A stretch of 64,000 bases of DNA from Bradyrhizobium sp. AZCC 1721 (GCF_036924715.1 NZ_JAZHSB010000001.1:5819001-5883000); one strand, 5' to 3'. Positions 48,279 through 62,457 are shown, counted from the stretch's first letter. Notes: generated from the letters alone by a model not told the origin. A program made the numbers and translations.

Positions 48279-50225
48279 TCAGATCGCGGCGCGCGACCGC
48301 TCATGGGTTGCCGCCTTGAGTGCGGCGATGTCGACCGTGGACGTCATCTCCTCGATCGACACCGGAAGCCGCCGCCGCCAGTTCGGATGCTCGTTGACGG
48401 TGCCGGGGATATTAGGCTGGTCGACCAACCCAAGCAGATCCTCCAGCGAGACCGCGAGCAGCCGCGATTTGGTCCGCGCCAGGAAATTCGCGACCGAATA
48501 GAGATCGTTGCGGTAGATGGCGTGATGCCGCAGCACGTCATCCAGCATGGCAAGCGCGTGCCAGCGCGCATCGTCGCTCTCGCCCGGATCGATCCCGAGC
48601 GAACGCTTCAGCTTGAGATCGCCGAACGAGCGCCAGCCGGCATAGGTCGAGAGATCATGGGTGTTGAAGGTGACGAGCGCGTTGGTCAGGTAATGATCGA
48701 TGCTGCGGAACGATCCGTGGTCGTCGCGCTCGAACATCATCACGAGATACGACCAGATGCCCCAATCGGCGATCTGGTCGCGAAACCCTTCCGGCACGGT
48801 GCCGAGGTCTTCGCCGATCACGACGCAGCGATGCGCGAGGCTTTCCAGCGCGGTTACCGCGAGCAGCGCCTCGAATGGCATCTGTACATAGACGCCGTCG
48901 CGTGCGGTGAAGCCCTGCGGCACCAGATAGAGCCGCTTCAGCCCGAGCACATGATCCAGCCGGATCGCGCCGGCGTGCCGCATCGAGGCGCGCAGCATGT
49001 CGCGATACGGCGCAAAGGACTGCCGCTCGAGCCCTGCCGCATTGAAGCCGGCAAGACCCCAGGTCTGGCCGGCGGTGTTGAGCGGATCGGGTGGCGCGCC
49101 GACGCCGAGATGGCGAGAGATCGCGACCTGTTCGTTCCAGGCATCGAACCCGTCGGCCTGCACGCCGACCGCGACGTCGAGATAGAGCCCGACCTTCATG
49201 CCGAGCTTCTTCGCCAGATCGCTGGCCGCGCCGAGCTGCCGGTCCGCGGTCCATTGCACGAATTCGACGAATTCGATTTCACTGGCGTCCGCGCCCTCGC
49301 GCAATGCGGCGCATCTGGCGTCGTCCGGCTGCCGCCACTCTTCCGGCCATTCCCACCACGGCTTGCCGAATTTGTGCCGGAGTACCTCGAAGCAAGCAAA
49401 ATGCGACAGCAAGGTACCGCACTCGGAGCGGAATTTGTCGAAATCCTGTTGGCGGGCCGGTTTGGCGCCGGCCTTGAAGGCAGCAAAGGCGGAGCGAAGC
49501 GCGCGCCACTTCAAACCGGCGACGCCGACATAATCGACGACGGCGCGTGCCCGCAACGGCGCCAGCGCCTCGCTCGTTTCGGAATCGAGTTGAAATTCGG
49601 GAATCTTTTCAACGTCGATATAGAGCGCGTTGAGAAACAACCGGCTGTTTGGCGAATACGGGCTGCAATCGCCCGGGCGATCGTCGAACAGAGCGTGCAA
49701 GGGATTGAGGCCGACGCCGTCGGCCCCGAGATGGTCGGCGAGTTCGATCAGGCTTGCGAGGTCGGTGAAGTCGCCCATGCCCCAATTGCGCGCCGAGCGG
49801 ACGCCGTAAAGCTGGGCCGCGAGCAACCAGCAGCGGTCGAACTCGCCGCCAAACGCCCGTTCCGGCGCCGAAATCAGCGGCACATCCTCGACTCTCGCGG
49901 CATCGCTCAACTGCAGCCGGTAGATGCCGAGCGGCAGGTCCCTAGGCCAGTCGATGGCATGATCCGAGCTCTCGCCCTTGGCGATAACTCCTGAATCCGC
50001 AACGATTTTCCACTCCGCCGGGAGCGTGGCTGTGGGGATTTCGGTTCGCGACGGCCGTCCGGACCGGACCACGACCGGGTGGCCGACCAGCGGCCCCGGC
50101 GCCTGCGGCGGCAGGGCATCCAGGATAATTTTCAGGGCGGCCGCGTCTGTCACACGGCGATTACCCTGACCATCCAGGAATTCGGTTTGAATTCCCAGGG
50201 CTTTAGCTTGGGCGAAAAGATCCAT
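48279..50225 (-). CDS. malQ: 4-alpha-glucanotransferase (amylomaltase)
   Basis: 648 aa, GH77. It transfers glucan segments between maltodextrins and releases glucose, recycling short oligosaccharides from glycogen debranching. Catalytic regions are AGAIRLDHVLGLKRLYLVPQ with the nucleophilic Asp, CVVIGEDLGTVPEGFRDQIA with the acid/base Glu, and FNTHDLSTYAGW with the transition-state Asp. An N-terminal region (about residues 1-130) precedes the barrel, as in bacterial long MalQ. ATG at 50225 gives MDLFAQAKALGI, a family-like start, without a clear Shine-Dalgarno. A GGAAC-N16-CGTT promoter element lies about 80 bases upstream. Confidence 0.93.
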   Translation of the reverse strand: MDLFAQAKALGIQTEFLDGQGNRRVTDAAALKIILDALPPQAPGPLVGHPVVVRSGRPSRTEIPTATLPAEWKIVADSGVIAKGESSDHAIDWPRDLPLGIYRLQLSDAARVEDVPLISAPERAFGGEFDRCWLLAAQLYGVRSARNWGMGDFTDLASLIELADHLGADGVGLNPLHALFDDRPGDCSPYSPNSRLFLNALYIDVEKIPEFQLDSETSEALAPLRARAVVDYVGVAGLKWRALRSAFAAFKAGAKPARQQDFDKFRSECGTLLSHFACFEVLRHKFGKPWWEWPEEWRQPDDARCAALREGADASEIEFVEFVQWTADRQLGAASDLAKKLGMKVGLYLDVAVGVQADGFDAWNEQVAISRHLGVGAPPDPLNTAGQTWGLAGFNAAGLERQSFAPYRDMLRASMRHAGAIRLDHVLGLKRLYLVPQGFTARDGVYVQMPFEALLAVTALESLAHRCVVIGEDLGTVPEGFRDQIADWGIWSYLVMMFERDDHGSFRSIDHYLTNALVTFNTHDLSTYAGWRSFGDLKLKRSLGIDPGESDDARWHALAMLDDVLRHHAIYRNDLYSVANFLARTKSRLLAVSLEDLLGLVDQPNIPGTVNEHPNWRRRLPVSIEEMTSTVDIAALKAATHERSRAAI

Positions 50226-50303
50226 TCGGCACGTACTTTGCACGCAAACATCAAACCGATGTCGCGAAATTGTCCAATTACGGGAAGGAGATAGACGGTG
50301 TCT

Positions 50304-50328
50304 AACGTTCGGGCCCGCCAACGGTTCC
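50304..50328 (-). promoter_or_regulatory. EcfG-type (general stress) promoter element upstream of malQ
   Basis: On the minus strand GGAAC (50324-50328) is followed after 16 bases by CGTT (50304-50307), an exact match to the alphaproteobacterial EcfG consensus GGAAC-N16/17-CGTT. The predicted transcript would start about 70 bases before malQ. Directly next to it on the plus strand a second GGAAC (50332-50336) lies 17 bases before CTTT, facing treS, so the two -35-like boxes form the inverted repeat GGTTCC/GGAACC. Confidence 0.6.
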
Positions 50329-50365
50329 GCTGGAACCAAAGCAAGCCGAGCGGCTTTCTATCTCT

Positions 50366-53300
50366 ATGTCCGGAACGTCTCCCTTTCTGCAAACGAAACG
50401 GGGACGTCATTTCCATGGCAATGGCATCACCGTGAACAAAAAAGCGCAAACCGCCGAGAGCTCCAACGCCGGCGTCTCCCTTCCTATCGACGGCTCCTAT
50501 CCGCTGAATCCGGATAGCAGCCTTGTGGTCGAAGCAAAGCAGCTGCCCGCCGCCGAGGTCGCCACCGACGAGCTCTGGTACAAGGATGCGATCATCTATC
50601 AGTTGCACGTCAAGGCCTTCGCCGACAGCAACAATGACGGCATCGGCGACTTTGCCGGGCTGACGGAGAAACTTGGGTACCTGCAGGACCTTGGCGTCAC
50701 CACATTGTGGCTGTTGCCGTTCTATCCCTCCCCCGGCCGCGACGACGGCTACGACATCGCCGACTACGGCGACATCAACCCCGATTTCGGGACGATGAAG
50801 GATTTCAGGCGCTTCATCCAGGAGGCCAAGAAGCGCGGCCTGCGGGTCATCACCGAGCTCGTCATCAACCACACCTCCGATCAGCACGACTGGTTCAAGC
50901 GCGCCCGCCGCTCGGACCCGAATTCCTCTGCCCGCAACTGGTATGTCTGGAGCGATACCGACCAGAAATATTTGGGCACGCGAATCATCTTCACCGATAC
51001 CGAGAAGTCGAACTGGACCTGGGACCCGGAAGCCGGCCAGTTCTACTGGCACCGCTTCTTCTCGCACCAGCCGGATCTCAATTTCGACAATCCGCGCGTG
51101 GTGAGCGCGCTGGTGCAGGTGATGAAGCGGTGGCTCGACACCGGGGTCGACGGTTTCCGGCTCGACGCCATTCCCTATCTCTGCGAGCGCGACGGCACCA
51201 ACAACGAGAACCTGCCGGAGACGCATGCCGTCATCAAGCGGCTGCGCAGCGAACTCGATGCCTACGCAAAAGGCAAGGTGCTGCTGGCCGAGGCCAACCA
51301 ATGGCCGGAGGACGTACAGGAATATTTCGGCCGTGGCGACGAATGCCACATGGCCTATCATTTTCCGCTAATGCCACGCATCTACATGGCAATCGCGCAG
51401 GAAGACCGTTTTCCGATCACCGACATCCTGCGCCAGACGCCGGATATTCCAGGCAATTGCCAGTGGGCGCTGTTCCTGCGCAACCACGACGAACTGACGC
51501 TGGAAATGGTCACCGACGTCGAGCGCGATTACCTGTGGTCGACCTACGCCAACGATCCCCGGGCCCGCATCAATGTCGGCATCCGGCGGCGGCTGGCGCC
51601 GCTTATGGACAATGACCGACGCAAGATCGAGTTGATGAATTCGCTGTTGTTCTCGTTCCCGGGCACGCCGATCATCTATTACGGCGACGAGATCGGCATG
51701 GGCGACAACATCTATCTCGGCGACCGTAACGGCGTCCGCACCCCGATGCAGTGGACGCCGGATCGCAATGGCGGCTTCTCCCGTTCCGACCCCGCGCGGC
51801 TCTACGCGCCGACCATCATGGACCCGGTCTATGGCTATGAGTCCGTCAATGTCGAGGCGCAGTCGCGCAGCCTCTCCTCGCTGCTCTCTGCCACCAAGCG
51901 GCTGATCGCGGTCCGCAAATCCACGATCGCCTTCGGCCGCGGCAGCATGACATTCATCCGCCCGGAAAACCGCTCCGTGCTGTGCTACGTGCGCCAGTAC
52001 GGGGACGAGGTCATTCTGTGCGTCGCCAATCTGTCGCGGTCGGCTCAGGCTACCGAACTGGATCTCTCCGCCTTCAAGGACCGCATCCCGCTGGAAATGC
52101 TCGGCCGCACGCGCTTCCCGGCGATCGGCGAGCTGCCCTACATGATCACGCTGTCGCCTTACGGCTTCTACTGGTTCGAACTGCAGGAGCCCGACAAATC
52201 GGCGCCGGTGCCGCAGCGCGCGGTGCCCGAATTTGAAACGCTGGTGGTACCGTTGAACGCGACCTGGGTATCGCTGGCGCGCGAGCGCGGCGTGTTCGAA
52301 CGCGACGTACTTCCGGGACATCTGGCGCGCAGCCGCTGGTACCCGGAACGCTCGGCCAAGGCGATCCATCCGAAACTGACGTCGGCGATTCCATTTTGCG
52401 ACATCGGCGACAACCGGCCGTGGCTTGCTTTTTTCGAAACGACGCAGCGCGGCGTCACCACGCGCTACGTGTTGCCGATGCAGATCGAATGGGTGCGCTT
52501 CGACCGCGAGCGCTACAATCCGCATGCGCTGGCCGCCGTTCGCCAGGGCGCGCGCGAGGGAACGCTGCTCGACGTTGCCACCGACCAGATCTTCGTCGCG
52601 CTATTTTTGCGCAATCTGCAGCAATCGCTGACGGTGGACGAGAGCGAACAGGGATTGCGGCTCGAATTCCGCCCGACCGGCCGCTTCGGCGACAAGCCGA
52701 TCCGGCAGCCCGAGTACATCCGCACCATTGAATCCGAACTGCCGCGCAGCACAGCGCTGGTGGACAATGACTATGTCGTCAAGATCTACCGGACACTTCA
52801 GGTCGGTCCCAGTCCTGAAATCGAGATGGGACGCTTCCTGACTGATGTCGCCAACTTTCCCAACGCGCCGGCGCTGCTCGGCAGCGCCGAGCTGGTCGAG
52901 GGCAACGAGAAGAGCGCGGTCGGCGTCGTTCACGCCTTCATCGCCAATCAGGGTGACCTCTGGACCGTGAGTGCGGCCTATCTCGATCGCTTCGTCGAGG
53001 AGCAGCGCCTGCTCGCAGCGAGCATCCATCCCGGCGAGCGCGAAGAAGAGATCCCTTATCTGCGCTACATCTCGCAAGCCGGACGGCGCGTGGCCGAGCT
53101 CCATGTTGCGCTGGCCAGCAACGGCGAGCTTGCCGAATTCGCGCCCGAGCCGACCGGCGGCGACGACGTGCAGCGCTGGGTCGACGACCTAATACGCAGC
53201 GCCGGGCACGTCTTCGATGCGCTTCGGCAGCGGCGAGATACGCTGAAGGAAGCCGACCGAGCGTTGGCCGATCAGGTGCTGGCGTTGCAGCCGGCCCTGC

Positions 53301-53818
53301 CGGATTGGCTGGAAACGCTGCTGCTGCGTGAGGCTCACGTCGCCAACATTCGCGGCCATGGCGACCTCGATCTCACCCAGTTGCTGATCGTCAAGGACGA
53401 CATCTTCATCGTCGACTTCGAAGGCGCGCCGCGGCGCAGTATCGCCGAACGCCGGCGCAAGATGCCCGCAGCACGCGACATCGCAAGCCTGATCCGCTCG
53501 ATCGATTATTCGGCGACCGCAGCCCTTGAGCGCGCGCTCAAAGTAGCCCACGATGACCACGGCAAGCTCGGCGCGGCGCTTGGCGAATGGCGGGACCGGG
53601 CGACGGCTGCATTTCTCGCCGCCTACCGCGAAGCGATGACCGACCAACGGCTGTGGCCGGCCGATCCGACGTCAGCAGACGGCTTGCTGACCTTCTTCCT
53701 GCTCGAGAAGGCCTTGAACGAGATCGAACACGAACTGTCATTCCGGCCGGAATGGCTGCGCGTGCCACTGAGCGGAATTATCAGAATGTTGTCACAACCG
53801 TCCTTCGAGGCCTCATGA
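50366..53818 (+). CDS. treS: Trehalose synthase fused to maltokinase
   Basis: 1150 aa. Residues about 68-610 are a GH13 trehalose synthase (maltose-trehalose isomerase) with Asp267 ([11 protein letters not shown]), Glu309 (VLLAEANQW) and Asp375 ([11 protein letters not shown]). Residues about 630-1150 are a maltokinase of the Pep2/Mak1 type: [20 protein letters not shown] then FEGAP carries the catalytic HGD and metal-binding Asp. The fused product could turn trehalose into maltose-1-phosphate, the substrate of GlgE. No glgE lies in the window. Start is uncertain: ATG 50366 lacks a Shine-Dalgarno; GTG 50432 is an alternative. glgB overlaps the stop (ATGA). Confidence 0.94.
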   Translation: MSGTSPFLQTKRGRHFHGNGITVNKKAQTAESSNAGVSLPIDGSYPLNPDSSLVVEAKQLPAAEVATDELWYKDAIIYQLHVKAFADSNNDGIGDFAGLTEKLGYLQDLGVTTLWLLPFYPSPGRDDGYDIADYGDINPDFGTMKDFRRFIQEAKKRGLRVITELVINHTSDQHDWFKRARRSDPNSSARNWYVWSDTDQKYLGTRIIFTDTEKSNWTWDPEAGQFYWHRFFSHQPDLNFDNPRVVSALVQVMKRWLDTGVDGFRLDAIPYLCERDGTNNENLPETHAVIKRLRSELDAYAKGKVLLAEANQWPEDVQEYFGRGDECHMAYHFPLMPRIYMAIAQEDRFPITDILRQTPDIPGNCQWALFLRNHDELTLEMVTDVERDYLWSTYANDPRARINVGIRRRLAPLMDNDRRKIELMNSLLFSFPGTPIIYYGDEIGMGDNIYLGDRNGVRTPMQWTPDRNGGFSRSDPARLYAPTIMDPVYGYESVNVEAQSRSLSSLLSATKRLIAVRKSTIAFGRGSMTFIRPENRSVLCYVRQYGDEVILCVANLSRSAQATELDLSAFKDRIPLEMLGRTRFPAIGELPYMITLSPYGFYWFELQEPDKSAPVPQRAVPEFETLVVPLNATWVSLARERGVFERDVLPGHLARSRWYPERSAKAIHPKLTSAIPFCDIGDNRPWLAFFETTQRGVTTRYVLPMQIEWVRFDRERYNPHALAAVRQGAREGTLLDVATDQIFVALFLRNLQQSLTVDESEQGLRLEFRPTGRFGDKPIRQPEYIRTIESELPRSTALVDNDYVVKIYRTLQVGPSPEIEMGRFLTDVANFPNAPALLGSAELVEGNEKSAVGVVHAFIANQGDLWTVSAAYLDRFVEEQRLLAASIHPGEREEEIPYLRYISQAGRRVAELHVALASNGELAEFAPEPTGGDDVQRWVDDLIRSAGHVFDALRQRRDTLKEADRALADQVLALQPALPDWLETLLLREAHVANIRGHGDLDLTQLLIVKDDIFIVDFEGAPRRSIAERRRKMPAARDIASLIRSIDYSATAALERALKVAHDDHGKLGAALGEWRDRATAAFLAAYREAMTDQRLWPADPTSADGLLTFFLLEKALNEIEHELSFRPEWLRVPLSGIIRMLSQPSFEAS

Positions 53819-55962
53819 CCAAGCTATCCGCAGAGGCCTACGCAATCATCGAAGGCAAGCATTCGGATCCGTTTCGATATCTCGGCTTGCACAGCGAAGG
53901 CGGACACAGCGTGGTGCGCGCTTTCATCCCGGAAGCGTCCAACGTGGAGGCGGTCGGCGAGCAAGGCGAGACGGCGCCGCTTGAGCGCATTCACGATGCC
54001 GGGCTGTTTGAAGGCGCGCTGCCGAACGGATCGAAACGCTATCAGCTCCGCGCCCGCTTCGGCGAGAACGTCGTCGATCTCGACGACCCCTACCGCTTTC
54101 CGCCCGTGCTCAGCGACTTCGACCTCTATCTCCTGGGCGAAGGCACCCACCGGCGGATCTATGACAAGCTCGGCGCGCATCCGATGACACTCGATGGCGT
54201 CGACGGCGTGGCGTTCGTGGTGCTGGCGCCGAACGCCAAGGCAGTCAACGTGGTCGGCGATTTCAATTTCTGGAATGCGCGGCGGCATCCGATGCGGGTG
54301 CGCGGCGTCGGCTATTGGGAACTGTTCGTGCCCCATGCCCGCGCCGGCGACCGGTACAAGTTCGACATTACCGGCTCCGACGGACGGCATCTGCCGCTGA
54401 AATCCGATCCGGTGGCCTTTGCGGCGGAAGTCCGGCCCTCAACGGCCTCGATCGTCGTCGACGAAAACAGAATTCCGCATCCACGCCCAGCGCCGTCGGG
54501 CATCAACGAGCTGGAAGCACCGATCTCGATCTACGAGGTTCATCTCGGCTCCTGGCGGCGCAAGAACGGCAATGAATGGCTGAGCTATCGCGACCTCGCC
54601 GAACAGCTTCCGGCTTATGCAAAAGATATGGGCTTTACCCATCTCGAGTTTCTGCCCGTCAGCGAACATCCGTTCGACGGCTCCTGGGGCTATCAGCCGA
54701 CCGGCCTGTACGCACCGACCAGCCGGTTCGGCCCGCCGGAAGATTTTTCCGCCCTCGTCGATGCCTGTCATCGCGAGGGGCTCGGCGTGTGGCTCGACTG
54801 GGTGCCCGGACATTTTCCCGACGATCCGCATGGGCTCGGCTATTTCGACGGTACCGCACTCTACGAGCACGCCCACCCGATGCAGGGCCGCCATCTCGAC
54901 TGGGGCACGCTGATCTACAATTACGGCCGCACCGAAGTGGTCAATTTCCTGGTCTCCAACGCGCTGTTCTGGCTCGATCGCTACGGCGTCGACGGTCTGC
55001 GCGTCGATGCCGTCGCCTCGATGCTCTACCTCGACTACAGCCGGCCCGCCGGCGAGTGGATCCCGAACCGGCTTGGCGGCCGGGAAAACCTCGAAGCCAT
55101 CGAGTTCCTGCGCCGCTTCAACATCGAACTGTTCGGGCATTTTCCGGAAGCCACCACGGCTGCGGAAGAATCTACCGCGTGGCCGCAGGTCTCGCGGCCG
55201 GTCGAATATGGCGGGCTCGGCTTCGGCTTCAAATGGAACATGGGCTGGATGCACGACACGCTGCAGTATATCGGCAAGGATCCGATATACCGGAAGCACC
55301 ATCACGGCGACGTGCTGTTCGGCCTGCATTACGCATTTTCAGAGAATTTCATTTTGCCGCTGTCGCATGACGAAGTCGTGCACGGCAAGCGATCGATCCT
55401 CGGCCGTATGCCCGGCGACGAGTGGCAGCGCTTTGCGAACCTGCGTGCCTATTACAGCTTCATGTTCGGCCATCCCGGCAAGAAGCTCCTGTTCATGGGC
55501 TGCGAGTTCGGCCAGGAGCGCGAATGGAACCACGATCATTCGCTCGACTGGCACCTTTTGGCGCAGCACCGCCATAGCGGCATGCAGAACCTGATCCGCG
55601 ACCTCAACCGGCTCTATCGCAGCGTGCCGGCGCTGCACCAGATGGATTGCAACCAGGCGGGATTTGAATGGGTCATCACCCACGATTCCGGCGGCAACGT
55701 CTTTGCCTGGCTGCGCAAGGGTTTCGATGCGCGCGCGCGCTGCCTCGTGGTGGTGAACTTCTCGCCGAACGTCTATCACAATTATCGCGTCCGGGTGCCG
55801 TTCGCCGGCAAGTGGAAGGAAGCGCTCAATTCGGACTCTGCGCATTATGGCGGCAGCAATGTCGGCAACGTCGGCGAAGTCCAGACCCTGGAAGGCAGCA
55901 TCCCCGAACTCAGCCTAACCATTCCGCCTCTGGCTGCGATCTTTCTCGTACCGGAAAGCTGA
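53815..55962 (+). CDS. glgB: 1,4-alpha-glucan branching enzyme
   Basis: 715 aa, GH13. It introduces alpha-1,6 branches into glycogen. The N-terminal modules (about residues 1-220) include the CBM48 segment [20 protein letters not shown]. The barrel carries [53 protein letters not shown] (nucleophile Asp), [20 protein letters not shown] (acid/base Glu) and [15 protein letters not shown] (third Asp). ATG at 53815 overlaps the treS stop by four bases. glgX begins three bases after its stop, so translation of treS, glgB and glgX is coupled. Confidence 0.96.
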   Translation: MTKLSAEAYAIIEGKHSDPFRYLGLHSEGGHSVVRAFIPEASNVEAVGEQGETAPLERIHDAGLFEGALPNGSKRYQLRARFGENVVDLDDPYRFPPVLSDFDLYLLGEGTHRRIYDKLGAHPMTLDGVDGVAFVVLAPNAKAVNVVGDFNFWNARRHPMRVRGVGYWELFVPHARAGDRYKFDITGSDGRHLPLKSDPVAFAAEVRPSTASIVVDENRIPHPRPAPSGINELEAPISIYEVHLGSWRRKNGNEWLSYRDLAEQLPAYAKDMGFTHLEFLPVSEHPFDGSWGYQPTGLYAPTSRFGPPEDFSALVDACHREGLGVWLDWVPGHFPDDPHGLGYFDGTALYEHAHPMQGRHLDWGTLIYNYGRTEVVNFLVSNALFWLDRYGVDGLRVDAVASMLYLDYSRPAGEWIPNRLGGRENLEAIEFLRRFNIELFGHFPEATTAAEESTAWPQVSRPVEYGGLGFGFKWNMGWMHDTLQYIGKDPIYRKHHHGDVLFGLHYAFSENFILPLSHDEVVHGKRSILGRMPGDEWQRFANLRAYYSFMFGHPGKKLLFMGCEFGQEREWNHDHSLDWHLLAQHRHSGMQNLIRDLNRLYRSVPALHQMDCNQAGFEWVITHDSGGNVFAWLRKGFDARARCLVVVNFSPNVYHNYRVRVPFAGKWKEALNSDSAHYGGSNVGNVGEVQTLEGSIPELSLTIPPLAAIFLVPES

Positions 55963-55965
55963 CGC

Positions 55966-58037
<2,072 letters not shown>

Positions 58038-58041
<4 letters not shown>

Positions 58042-59789
58042 ATGACAGGCAATTCGGCCCGCTTCTGACAAACTACGGCACGCGGTTTCGGCTGTGGGCG
58101 CCGGGGGCCAAACGCGTCGAGGTGATGCTGGAGCAGCCTCACGCGATGAGACGCGGCGAAGACGGCTGGTTCACGGCCGATATTGCCGGTGTCAAGGCTG
58201 GCGCACGCTACAAATTCCGCATCGATGGCGAACTCGATGTCCCCGATCCAGCTTCGCTGTTTCAGCCCGAGGACGTTTTCGGCCCGAGCGAAGTGATCGA
58301 TCATGAAGCGTATCGCTGGCGGGCCGCAAGCTGGCACGGACGGCCGTGGCAGGAGGCGATGATCATCGAGGCGCATGTCGGCACCTTCACTGCTGAAGGC
58401 AGCTATCGCGCCATGATCGACAGGCTCGACCATCTCGTAGCCACCGGCATCACCGCATTGGAATTGATGCCGCTGGCGGATTTCGCCGGCTCCCGCAACT
58501 GGGGCTATGACGGCGTCTTGTGGTACGCACCCGACAGCTCCTATGGCCGTCCCGAAGATCTCAAGGAGCTGATCGACGAGGCGCACCTGCGCGGGCTGAT
58601 GGTGATGCTTGATGTCGTCTACAACCATTTCGGCCCCGAGGGAAATTATCTCGGCCGCTATGCGCCCTCCTTCTTCACCGAAGCCCACACGCCATGGGGT
58701 AGTGCGATCGACTATCGCGTCAGGCAAGTCCGTGCCTTTGCGATTGAGAACGCGCTCTCCTGGTTGCGCGACTACCGCTTCGACGGACTGCGGCTCGATG
58801 CCGTCAACTCGATCGTTGAACCGGGCGGGCTGTCGCTGCTGCACGACATCAGCGCCGCTACCGGCCAATTGGCCGCGGAAACCGGCCGGCACATTCACCT
58901 CGTGCTGGAGAACGGCGACAACCGCGCCAGCATCCTGGATTCCGTCCAGGACCCACCACACGGCAAATACCGCGCGCAATGGAACGACGATTACCATCAC
59001 GCCTGGCGCGTGCTGATGACCGGCGAGAAGCAGGGCTACTATGGCGATTACCAGCGTTCGCCGAGATCGGATATCGCCCGCTCGCTGTCATCAGGTTTCG
59101 TCTACCAGGGCGAGCCATCGGCTTTTCGCGGCGTCAGGCGTGGCGAACCGAGCGGCCATCTTGCGCCGACCGCCTTCATCAACTTCCTGCAGAACCACGA
59201 CCAGATCGGCAATCGTGCGCTGGGTGACCGGCTAGAAGGCAACGCCGACACGCGGATGATCGAAGCGGGGCTTCAGATCCTGCTGATCGCGCCTCACATC
59301 CCCATGCTGTTCATGGGCGAGGAATGGGGCTCGACGGTCCCGTTCCCCTTCTTCTGCGATTTCGGCGGCGAACTCGCCGACGCGGTTCGGAAGGGCCGCC
59401 GCATCGAATTGGCCTGGGCCTATGCGGAATATGGTGATGAAGTCCCCGACGCGCTCGCCGCTTCGACCCGCGATTCCGCCGTTCTCGACTGGGATGGCCG
59501 TGACGCTCCGGCAGGGCGGAAACGCCTGACCATGGTGCGAAACCTACTGCAGGTCCGGCGGCAGGAGATTGTGCCGCGGCTGGCCGGCGCAGCTTTTGGG
59601 AAAGCAGACGCGGAAAGCAACGGATTGCTGACCGCCGATTGGCGCATGGGCGATGGCACCGCGCTTCGCCTCACCGCCAACCTGTCGGAAAAGGCCGTCA
59701 GCCACGGCGAAGCTGCAGGAACCCTGATCTGGGGTAGCGAGTTGGGCAATAGCGTCCCGCCATGGTCGGTGCACTGGCGCATCGGATAG
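58038..59789 (+). CDS. treZ: Malto-oligosyltrehalose trehalohydrolase
   Basis: 583 aa, GH13. It cleaves free trehalose from the malto-oligosyltrehalose made by TreY. The N-terminal domain (FGPLLTNYGTRFRLWAPGAK) is followed by the barrel with FAGSRNWGYDGVLWYAPDSS, DYRFDGLRLDAVNSIVEPGG (nucleophile Asp), IHLVLENGDNRASIL (acid/base Glu) and FINFLQNHDQIGNRALGDR (third Asp). FMGEEWGSTVPFPFFCDF is a TreZ hallmark. It starts inside the glgX stop and ends four bases before treY. Confidence 0.95.
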
Positions 59790-59793
59790 GAAA

Positions 59794-62457
59794 ATGCCCC
59801 CGGCGATCCCGATCGCGACCTACCGCCTGCAACTGTCGGCGGATTTCGATTTCGACGCCGCCGCTTCCGTGGTGCCCTACCTGAAGGCGCTCGGCATCAC
59901 CCATCTCTATGCATCACCCTTCACGCGCGCCCGCAAGGGCAGCGCGCATGGCTACGACGTCATCGACCACGCCCAGTTCAATCCCGAACTCGGCGGCGAA
60001 GCCGGCTTCGAGCGGCTGAGCGCCATGCTGCGGCAACATGATCTCGGGCTGATCCTCGATTTCGTGCCCAACCATGTCGGCGTGCATTTTGACGATAATC
60101 CGTGGTGGCTCGACACGCTGGAGTGGGGGCCTGCCTCGCCGCACGCGGCCTCCTTCGACATCGACTGGGAGCAATTGCCATATCGCGCCCGCGGCGGGGT
60201 GTTGCTGCCAATCATCGGCTCGTCCTACGGTCAGGCGCTGGAAAACGGCGAGATCGAATTGCGCTACGACGCCGGCGAAGGCAGTTTTTCGGCCTGGTAC
60301 TTTGAGCATCGGCTGCCGATCGCGCCGGAGCGTTATGGCGAAATCCTGCGTATGATCGTCAAGGAAGCCGGCGCGGAGGAAAGTGCGACCGGCAGGGCCA
60401 TGCTTGCGCTGGCTTCCCGCTATCAGGGGCCGCGACGCCCCAACCGCAAGGAAGCACCTGCGTTCAAAGCCGAGCTGAAGGGCATCACGGGCGCCGCCGA
60501 GATCATCGCGCATGGACTTGCAGCCTATCGGGCCGGGCCGGATCGCGCCGCTGCAACGCTGGCGCTGCATCATCTGCTCGAACGCCAGCACTACAAGCTC
60601 GGCCACTGGCGGCTCGCTTCCAGTGACATCAATTACCGGCGCTTCTTCGATATCAACACGCTGGCGGGCCTGCGCGTCGAGGACACCGGGACCTTCGAGG
60701 CGATCCATCGCTTGGTCAAACGGCTGATTGCGGAGGACAAGCTTGCGGGGTTGCGGCTCGATCACATCGACGGCCTGCGCGATCCCGTCCAGTATTTCCA
60801 GCGCCTGCGCCGGCTGATCCGCGACGGCTTTGGCGGGCGGAACAGGCCCTTCTACGTGGTGGTCGAGAAAATTCTCGGCGAGCACGAAAAGCTGCCGCCG
60901 TTCGCCGGCGTTCACGGCACCACCGGCTATGAGTGGCTGAACGCGATCACCCATGTGCTGACCGATGGAAGCGGCCTGGAGCCGCTCGACGAGGTCTGGC
61001 GGCAGATCAGCAACCAATCGCCAAGACTCGAACCGATCCTGCGAGATGCAAAACGTCGCGTGCTGGAAACGCTGCTGACCAGCGAGTTCACGGTGCTGAT
61101 GCGCCTCTTGGCGCGGATTGCCAGCGGACATTATTCCACCCGCGACTATTCCGCCGACAGCCTGCGGCAGGCGCTCGAACTCTACGTGCTGCACTTTCCG
61201 GTCTATCGCACCTACCTGACAGCGTCGGGCCCATCCGCGCATGACCGCCAGTTGATAGCAGGGACGATCGAGCGGGCGCGCGCCGACTGGTTTGCCGCCG
61301 ATGACGGCATCTTCGATTTCCTGCGCGACGCCCTGACAATGGACCTGATCAAGCCTGGACGTACCCACCACAGCGCGCCGCGGGTGCGCCGGTTTGCCTT
61401 GAAGATGCAGCAGTTCACCGGACCGATGATGGCAAAGTCGCTGGAGGACACGACGTTCTACCGCTACCACCGCCTGCTTGCCCTCAACGAGGTCGGCGGC
61501 GATCCCGCCGCAAGGGCGCTTTCGGCCGGCGAATTTCATGGGATGATGCAGTCCCGCGCCGGCGCATCGCCGCACGGCATGACGGCGACGGCGACGCATG
61601 ATACCAAGCGCGGCGAGGATGCGCGTGCGCGCATCCTGGCGCTTTCGGAAATTCCGGGCGAATGGACCGGCACGGTAGCCCGATGGAAACTGCTCAACGC
61701 GCCGCATCTGCTCGTCGATGGCGATCTGCGCGCGCCCTCGGCGGCGTTCGAATACATGCTATATCAGGCGCTGGTGGGGGCATGGCAGCCGAACGACGCT
61801 TCGTTTGTGGACCGGATGCAGGAATATGCGCTGAAGGCTGCGCGCGAAGGCAAGCAGGAAACGAGTTGGCTCAATCCCCACGTGGCCTACGAGACGGGTG
61901 TCAAGAGCTTCATCGCGAAGATCCTCGACCCCTCGCTGTCAGGCGAATTCCTGAATTCCCTGCAGACGCTGGCGCAGCGGCTCTCGTTGCTGGGCGGCCT
62001 GAACGCGCTCAGCCAGATCACGCTGAAGACGACGATACCGGGCGTGCCGGACTTCTATCAGGGCACGGAACTTTGGGATTTTTCGCTGGTCGATCCCGAC
62101 AACCGGCGGCCTGTCGACTTTGCCGAACGCGCTGGCCGACTGGGCGCGGTGGAGAATCCGGATTGGGATCGCCTGGTCGAGAAGTGGCCGAGCGGTCATC
62201 TGAAGCTGGCCTGGACACGGCATCTGCTCAAGCTTCGAACCGAGCTCGCCGATACGTTCACAAGCGGTGATTACGAGCCCTTGGAAGTTAGCGGACCGCG
62301 TCGCGACCATTTCATCGCGTTCGCCCGCCGGCGAGGCCGCGAGGCTGCGATCGTCGTGGTCACACGATGGTTTGCGCCGTTCACCCGATGGCGGCAGACA
62401 TTGGCCCGGTCCGGAGAACTACGACGCCGCGCTGAACGTCGGCGGCTACGCGATTGA
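59794..62457 (+). CDS. treY: Malto-oligosyltrehalose synthase, C-terminus frameshifted
   Basis: 887 aa as read, GH13. It turns the reducing end of maltodextrins into trehalose. IATYRLQLSADFDFDAAASV is the family start; FVPNHVGVHFDDNPWW, LAGLRLDHIDGLRDPVQYFQ (nucleophile Asp), FYVVVEKILGEHEKLPPF (acid/base Glu) and TATATHDTKRGEDARARILA (third Asp) are intact. After VVVTRWFAPFT (about 62384) the frame becomes Arg-rich and stops. The proper C-terminal sequence continues in the +1 frame to 62584. Removing one C from the CCC at 62384-62386 restores a protein of about 929 aa. Whether the enzyme is active in the truncated form is unknown. Confidence 0.9.
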   Translation: MPPAIPIATYRLQLSADFDFDAAASVVPYLKALGITHLYASPFTRARKGSAHGYDVIDHAQFNPELGGEAGFERLSAMLRQHDLGLILDFVPNHVGVHFDDNPWWLDTLEWGPASPHAASFDIDWEQLPYRARGGVLLPIIGSSYGQALENGEIELRYDAGEGSFSAWYFEHRLPIAPERYGEILRMIVKEAGAEESATGRAMLALASRYQGPRRPNRKEAPAFKAELKGITGAAEIIAHGLAAYRAGPDRAAATLALHHLLERQHYKLGHWRLASSDINYRRFFDINTLAGLRVEDTGTFEAIHRLVKRLIAEDKLAGLRLDHIDGLRDPVQYFQRLRRLIRDGFGGRNRPFYVVVEKILGEHEKLPPFAGVHGTTGYEWLNAITHVLTDGSGLEPLDEVWRQISNQSPRLEPILRDAKRRVLETLLTSEFTVLMRLLARIASGHYSTRDYSADSLRQALELYVLHFPVYRTYLTASGPSAHDRQLIAGTIERARADWFAADDGIFDFLRDALTMDLIKPGRTHHSAPRVRRFALKMQQFTGPMMAKSLEDTTFYRYHRLLALNEVGGDPAARALSAGEFHGMMQSRAGASPHGMTATATHDTKRGEDARARILALSEIPGEWTGTVARWKLLNAPHLLVDGDLRAPSAAFEYMLYQALVGAWQPNDASFVDRMQEYALKAAREGKQETSWLNPHVAYETGVKSFIAKILDPSLSGEFLNSLQTLAQRLSLLGGLNALSQITLKTTIPGVPDFYQGTELWDFSLVDPDNRRPVDFAERAGRLGAVENPDWDRLVEKWPSGHLKLAWTRHLLKLRTELADTFTSGDYEPLEVSGPRRDHFIAFARRRGREAAIVVVTRWFAPFTRWRQTLARSGELRRRAERRRLRD

